Below, one piece after another: positions 58,662 through 64,000 of a stretch of DNA of 64,000 nt. How positions within the stretch are numbered: the first letter of the stretch is position 1; the number at the start of each line of letters is the position of its first letter. The stretch is from assembly GCA_907163345.1 (NCBI GenBank), contig CAJQUN010000002.1, positions 42,633,754 to 42,697,753 on the forward strand. The letters are read 5' to 3'. The notes under the pieces were generated by a model that did not search any database, had not been told where the DNA came from, and saw only the letters and a list, made by a program, of their open reading frames with translations. The position numbers and the translations under genes were made by a program. This stretch comes from Haberlea rhodopensis (Eukaryota; Streptophyta; Magnoliopsida; Lamiales; Gesneriaceae).

Positions 58662-58872
58662 GGCGATCGATCGTGAGCCCTATGACGATCGTGAGCCCTA
58701 TGACGATCGATCGCCGAGAACAGAGAAATTATAAGGTGGTGAAAACATATTGCGATCGATCGGTGGAAATGAGGCGATCGATCGCGAGGAAAAAGAACAC
58801 TTTGGCGATCGATCGCGAGATAGTGGCGATCGATCGCGGTGGAACAGAATAGTATGGCGATCGATCGCCAGG
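58662..58872. repeat. GCGATCGATCGC palindrome cluster in G2 5' LTR
   Basis: Same set as 29,944-30,133, with an added partial unit (ACGATCGTGAGCCCTATG) produced by a 17-bp tandem duplication near 58,685. Confidence 0.95.
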
Positions 58873-60186
58873 GTCAAGATTTTGAAAAATGTTACATTTT
58901 TGTAGAATTTGATTTTGAAGCCTATTATAACATGTTATATTGTTCATATTGTTGTAGCAGCATCACAGGGGACGGGGTAACGAGGCGGTTAGACATTGAC
59001 GCCTAATTTATATCGTTTGTGTCGCGGAACAGATACGTTTTGACGTACGAGTATATGATATTGTTGTGGTGATGATGTGAGCATGGTATCATATGATTAG
59101 TGACATCATATGCATGTGCATTCATGATATTATATTATTGCGATGGATGCCACGATAGATGTGTAGCATATGCTTTGGCTGAGATCGGTGCCACGATAGA
59201 TATACTAGTGTTGGGTATATGCTTTGGCTGGGATTATTGCCACGATAGGCATGCTACATATGCTTTGGCATGAGAGATAGACGTCGGTTGGGTATGTGCT
59301 CTGTCTGTTATAACATGTGAGGATGGTACTATGATATGTGCTGCTAATATGAAGATGTGAGGAGGTTCCACTGACATATTGAGCTGAGATAGATATATCA
59401 TATTGGTCTGGTTATAACAGAATGAGGAATGAGACATGTCATGACATAATTGCATTTGATGATGCATGATACGAGACAATCACATTTGATGTTTATTGTG
59501 CTTTATCGTTTATGTTTTGTATTGATATGATGGTTATTTATCTATACTCATATTGTGTGATTGTTTCTGTAGGGACTCATAGACTTGGGAGGACGGGATT
59601 GTGAGTCTATTCCGCTGCGAGTTGAACCACTGCATAGGAGTTATACTAGTCTATGTTGTTTTACGGTACATATGATGTATATTATGATAGGATTTGTGTA
59701 AGTATTGTAACAACCTAACATGAGTAAACTCTTAATTAGTGTATGTTTTACTTAATTCTTACTCACATATGTATAATGAACTAATACATAATGAATTAAG
59801 TAATGAGGCACGAATTGTAATGTCGCTGGAGCGGATGGTTGACTGATCAATTCCTAACTTCATAATAGTGACCCATGGACTAGCGGTCGATTAGCGAAAT
59901 TCAATCAATGGCACAGCGTCCGATTCGATCACGATCCAGGGAAGCATATTTTATTTCCAACTATAGCTATTAGCAAGTAGCATATTTCAACTAAGAACAC
60001 TATAGGATGTACTAGTCTAGGTTGTTTTACGGTACATAGGATGTATATTATGATAGGATTTGTGTAAGTATTGTAACAACCTAACATGAGTAAACTCTTA
60101 ATCAGTGTATGTTTTACTCAATTCTTACTCGCATATGTATAATGAACTAATACATAATGAATTAAGTAACGAGGACCCCACATTAG

Positions 60187-60198
60187 TGGTATCAGAGC
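60187..60198 (+). promoter_or_regulatory. Primer binding site of G2
   Basis: TGGTATCAGAGC, as in G1. Confidence 0.95.
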
Positions 60199-60345
60199 AG
60201 TGGTTCGAGAACGGGGTGAACAAGGGTAGAGGAAGGTATTAGGGAGTTGCCTAATACATTGAAAGCATTTTATGAGTATTGATATGTTGTTATACTGACA
60301 TGCTTTATATATTTGTTTGTTGTTGGTAACCCTGTATTTGCAGTC

Positions 60346-61376
60346 ATGGCAGACAGAGTACCTCATGACGATTTTGGGGATGCCATGGCAACGCTAGTGT
60401 TGGATTGGCACCTATGCCACCACCACCATTTGGGCAAGGGCCAGTCGAACAGGTATTGTTACCTGGGGAGTTAACTTTGACACAATTTCTGAGTTATCAG
60501 CCACCTCGCTTTGAGGGTACTGAATCAGGGGAACAAGCTGAGGAATGGTTGGAACGTGTTGAACAGATCTTTGTGTCAGCACCATGTGCCAAGTCCGCCT
60601 GGATACGTTTGATCGAGTTCCAGTTGGCGAAGAAAGCTATGATGTGGTGGAAAGCCACATTGATTGAGCTGAGAGCTCAAGGACAGATCGTGAACTGGGA
60701 TGTTTTCAGAACTCGGTTTCTTGATCATTATTTCTCTGTGGCTGCAAGGCAGAGAAAAGAAGATGAGTTCACAAATTTGAGACAGGGAACAATGACAGTG
60801 TCTGATTATGCTGTGCAGTATTCTTCATTGTTACGATATGTACCACATATCGCTGCAAACACAAAGGCAAAGATCAGACAGTTTGTGAAGGGCTTGAGGC
60901 CTGAATTGTTTGATAGGATGATTTCTAATAACCATACGTCATATGAAGAAGCATTGACTAGAGCTGAGATGGCTGAGATTGCTGTTGGAGTGTACAAGGA
61001 TGTAGGACAATCCCAACCACCTACATCAGAAAGTATGAGACCTAGAGGAGAACCGTTTAAATCATCACGAGGAGGTGCATCTTCCTCTAGATTTAGTGGA
61101 AAGCGGTTTACTATGCGAAAGGGTGGTGAACGAGGTACCAAGGGATAGTCCCAAGGCAGTAATATTAGCAATGGTCGAGGGTTACAATGTTTTTAAGTGT
61201 AGAGGGTCACATTTTAAACGAGATTGTCCACAACTGAATACTCCGGTTTGTTTCCACTGTAGGAGGACAAGACACATGATCAGAGATTGTCCTGAAGCTG
61301 GGGGACAACAGATGAGAGGGAATATATCAGAGAGTACAGTGCAGCAGAGACCACAGGGTATTCCACGGACTGGTGG
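60346..61376 (+). pseudogene. G2 gag, broken
   Basis: Matches G1 gag: ATG at 60,346, frameshift before 60,405, capsid frame to a TAG at 61,146-61,148, nucleocapsid in another frame with the same lost Cys in the first knuckle. One conservative change is visible (Ile for Val in WIRLIEFQL). Confidence 0.9.
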
Positions 61377-62004
61377 AGGACAGAGGACAGGACCACCTCA
61401 GGCTCATGTGTATGCACTGAACAAGGAGCAAGCAGAGCCAGCTCCTGATGATGTGATTGCGGGTAAGTGTAGTTTATTTACTTATCCTGCTTTACTTTTG
61501 ATTGATACTGGTGCATCACATTCCTTTATTGCACAAGCGTTTATTGACCGGTATCATATATGCTCGTCTCCACTGTTGATGCCTCTGTATGTCTCGACAC
61601 CCATGTGAACTACTGTGATGGCTTGTCAGAGTGTATCTGATTGTGTTATTCAATTTGATACTGAGTATGAGATACAGGCCGATTTGATTGTGCTAGATAT
61701 GATGGATTTTGATTGTATTCTGGGTATTGATGTATTGAGCAGATATAAAACTATTGTAGATTGTTGTCAGAAGATAGTGAGATTTCAGTCTGATACTGGA
61801 AATCAATGGATCTTTTATGGAGAAGGATCACGTGCTAAGATTCCATTGATATCTGCTCTTAGAATGTCCCGCTTGTTAGAACGTGGACATACGGGATATA
61901 TGATATATGTTGTGGATGTCACAGAGAAGAAAGTAGAAAGAAGAGTGGAGGAAATACCAGTAGTTGCAGAGTATGCAGATGTATTTCCAGAGGAGATTCC
62001 TTGA
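61377..62004 (+). pseudogene. G2 aspartic protease, broken
   Basis: Same active site (LLIDTGASHSFI) and the same two TGA stops (61,606 and 62,002) as G1. No private difference was seen. Confidence 0.85.
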
Positions 62005-62082
62005 TTTCCACAAAGTCGAGAAGTGGAATTTGGTATTGAGTTAGTGCCTGGTACTTCTGCAATTTCACGAGCACCATATTGA

Positions 62083-63560
62083 ATGGCACCATCTGAATTA
62101 AGAGAGTTGAAAACTCAATTGCAAGATCAATTGGACAAGGGGTACATACATCCTAGTGTATCGCCTTGGGGTACTCCGGTATTGTTTGTCAAGAAGAAGG
62201 ATGGTTCAATGCGACTTTGCATTGACTATAGACAGTTGAACAAGGTAACCATAAAGAATAAATATCCCCTTCCTCGTATTGATGATTTGTTTGATCGGTT
62301 ACAGGGATCTACGATATATTCTAAGATTGATTTGAGATATGGTTATCATCAAATAAGTGTGAGGAAAGGAGATATACAGAAAACAGCATTCAGAACTCAC
62401 TATGGCCATTATGAATTCCTAGTGATGCCATTTCGTGTGACGAATGCTCCAGCTGTCTTCATGAGCTTGATGAATCGAGTTTTCCAGGAATACCTTGATC
62501 AATTTGTCATTGTGTTCATTGATGATATATTGATCTATTCTCGGATCGGAGTGAAAACGAACATGTCCAACATTTGCATCTGGTGTTGCAGTTATTGAGA
62601 ACATATCAGTTATATGTCAAACTCAGTAAGTGTGAGTTTTGGTTGACCATTGTAGGATTTCTGGGACATGTGATCTCTAAAGATGGTATATCAGTTGATT
62701 CGAGAAAGATAGAAGCGGTGTTGAATTGGTCATCACCTACTTCTGTGCCAGAGATTCGTAGTTTCTTAGGTTTGGCTGGATACTATAGATGGTTTGTTGA
62801 AGGATTTTCAGCAATTGCCAAACCACTCACACAGCTGACACAGAAGGGAGTACCATTTAGATGGTCGAGGCATGTGAGCATAGTTTTCAGGAATTGAAAC
62901 ATCGGCTAACTACTGCTCCAGTGTTGATTATTCCATCAGAGCATGACAATTTTGCACTTTATACTGATGCATCATTACTTGGGTTAGGTTGTATATTGAT
63001 GCAGGATAAACATGTAGTGGCTTATGCATCACGACAGTTGAAACCACATGAAATGAAATATCCAGTGCATGATCTGGAGTTGGCTGCCATTGTCTTTGCC
63101 TTGAAGATATGGCGACACTATTTATATGGTACGTCATTTACCATATATACTGATCATAAAAGTTTGAAGTTTTTATTCACTCAAGAAGAGTTGAATATGA
63201 GGCAAAAGAGATGGATGGATCTCTTAAAGGATTATGATTGCGAGATCGAATATCATCCAGGAAAAGCTAATCTCACAGCAGATGCTTTAAGTCGAAAAGT
63301 TCATAATACTGATGATGATATGATGCATATATCAGCCTTGATGACTTCTTGTTGTACCTTGGGTTATGACTATGATATTGAAACAGTACCAGTACGGGTA
63401 TCAACATTGTTGGTTGAACCTGATATTTTTGAGAAAATCAGAACGGCACAAGTTACTGATGATGAGGTACAACACTGGAAAGAAATGGTATGTCAAGGAC
63501 AAATATCGCAGTTTGTAATTGCAAGTTATGGACCTTTGAAATATAGAAATTGTTGGGTAG
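62083..63560 (+). pseudogene. G2 reverse transcriptase and RNase H, broken
   Basis: The RT piece 62,083-62,598 is the same as in G1, with FIDDILIYS and the same frameshift. The thumb/connection piece (62,574-62,897) is cut by a one-base deletion near 62,867 not present in G1; RNase H resumes in the new frame (62,861 onward). The codon that is TAG at G1 34,819 is TGG here, so the frame continues into integrase. Confidence 0.95.
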
Positions 63561-64000
63561 TACCTGCTGCATTAGGACTACGCCAAGAAATATTACAACG
63601 TGTGCATTATAGTCGCTACAGTTTACATCCTGGTGGAAAGAAAATGTATAAAGATTTGCATACCCAATTCTGGTGGAAACGCATGAAACATGATGTGCTG
63701 AACTTTGTGAAACGATGTTTGATCTGTCAACAAGTAAAAGCAAAACGACAAAGGCCAGGAGGTGAATTGAGGAGTTTGGAGATTCCTCAATGGAAATGGG
63801 AACATGTTACAATGGATTTTTTACCCATTTACCACGGACTTCCTCTGGATTTGATGCAATTTGGGTAATTGTTGATAGATTGACGAAAGTAGCTCACTTC
63901 ATACCTTATAGTATGACATTTACTTATTTGAAAATGGCTTAGTTATATATACAAAATATAGTGAGACTACATGGTATACCAGTTTCCATTGTATCGGACA
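63561..64000 (+). pseudogene. G2 integrase, partial (window end)
   Basis: Zinc region HYSRYSLHPGGKKMY ... CLICQQVKAKRQRPGG, then HVTMDF with a private one-base deletion near 63,820 that shifts the frame. The TAG after YLKMA (63,940) is shared with G1. The rest lies beyond the window. Confidence 0.9.

Larger units (their letters stand above)
48933..60182 (+). repeat. 5' LTR of G2, interrupted by D
   Basis: LTR sequence is 48,933-49,478 and 58,484-60,182 (58,479-58,483 is the duplicated GAAGT), about 2,245 bp in all. It carries the same 366-bp-offset internal duplication as G1 (59,645 and 60,011). It has one extra 17-bp repeat in the palindrome cluster (58,662-58,872). Confidence 0.95.
48933..64000 (+). 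mobile_element. Chromovirus 'G2', copy of G1, cut by window end
   Basis: Starts with the same LTR at the same position within the same T sequence as G1. The 5' LTR spans 48,933-60,182 including the 9-kb D element. The coding region follows G1 base for base, with few differences, up to the window end inside integrase (matching G1 position 35,266). It shares the G1 stops and has its own small deletions. Confidence 0.95.

Overview
This window is nuclear DNA from a flowering plant, probably a eudicot. It is almost entirely nested transposable elements: Ty1/Copia and Ty3/Gypsy (chromovirus-type) LTR retrotransposons and a hAT DNA transposon. It contains one convincing host gene, a short two-exon gene for a small single-pass membrane protein at 22,922-23,729. 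No intact transposon reading frame was found. The species cannot be told from the sequence.

Layout. 1-3,676: truncated minus-strand Copia element (gag, protease, integrase; no reverse transcriptase). 3,685-21,470: a hAT element bounded by 8-bp target duplications that match at 7 of 8 positions. Its broken transposase lies at 4,341-6,351, and 14.6 kb of Gypsy material sits between transposase and right arm: a decayed chromovirus ('B', 6,444-7,194 plus 16,119-21,049) enclosing a tandem LTR complex ('A', 7,195-16,118). 21,479-27,787: low-copy-looking sequence with the host gene. 27,788-46,640: minus-strand non-autonomous LTR element 'T', whose left LTR is split by a complete Gypsy chromovirus 'G1' (29,220-38,193, target duplication GCGGG). 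T also carries a hAT-like non-autonomous element, a 1.27-kb tandem duplication and a Copia-like solo LTR (44,014-45,239, target duplication TATTT). 46,641-48,231: unassigned sequence and a divergent LTR fragment. 48,232-64,000: a second copy of the T-LTR/G1 block ('G2', cut off by the window end). Its 5' LTR is split by a complete 9,000-bp non-autonomous element 'D' (49,479-58,478, target duplication GAAGT) with almost identical LTRs.

How the pieces relate. G1 and G2 share their insertion site, their stop codons and a secondary duplication in the 5' LTR, so they are copies made by segmental duplication or unequal exchange and not two insertions. D inserted later, into G2 only. T and D are opposite-strand members of one non-coding family with homologous LTRs, internal regions and minisatellites, and presumably depend on proteins from an autonomous relative. 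Two features are not explained by standard annotation. One is clusters of the palindrome GCGATCGATCGC in the LTRs of A, T and G and in the hAT arm. The other is a conserved inverted-repeat box (GTACGT-N3-ACGTACGAGC) in the LTRs of A, T and D, with a weaker form in G.
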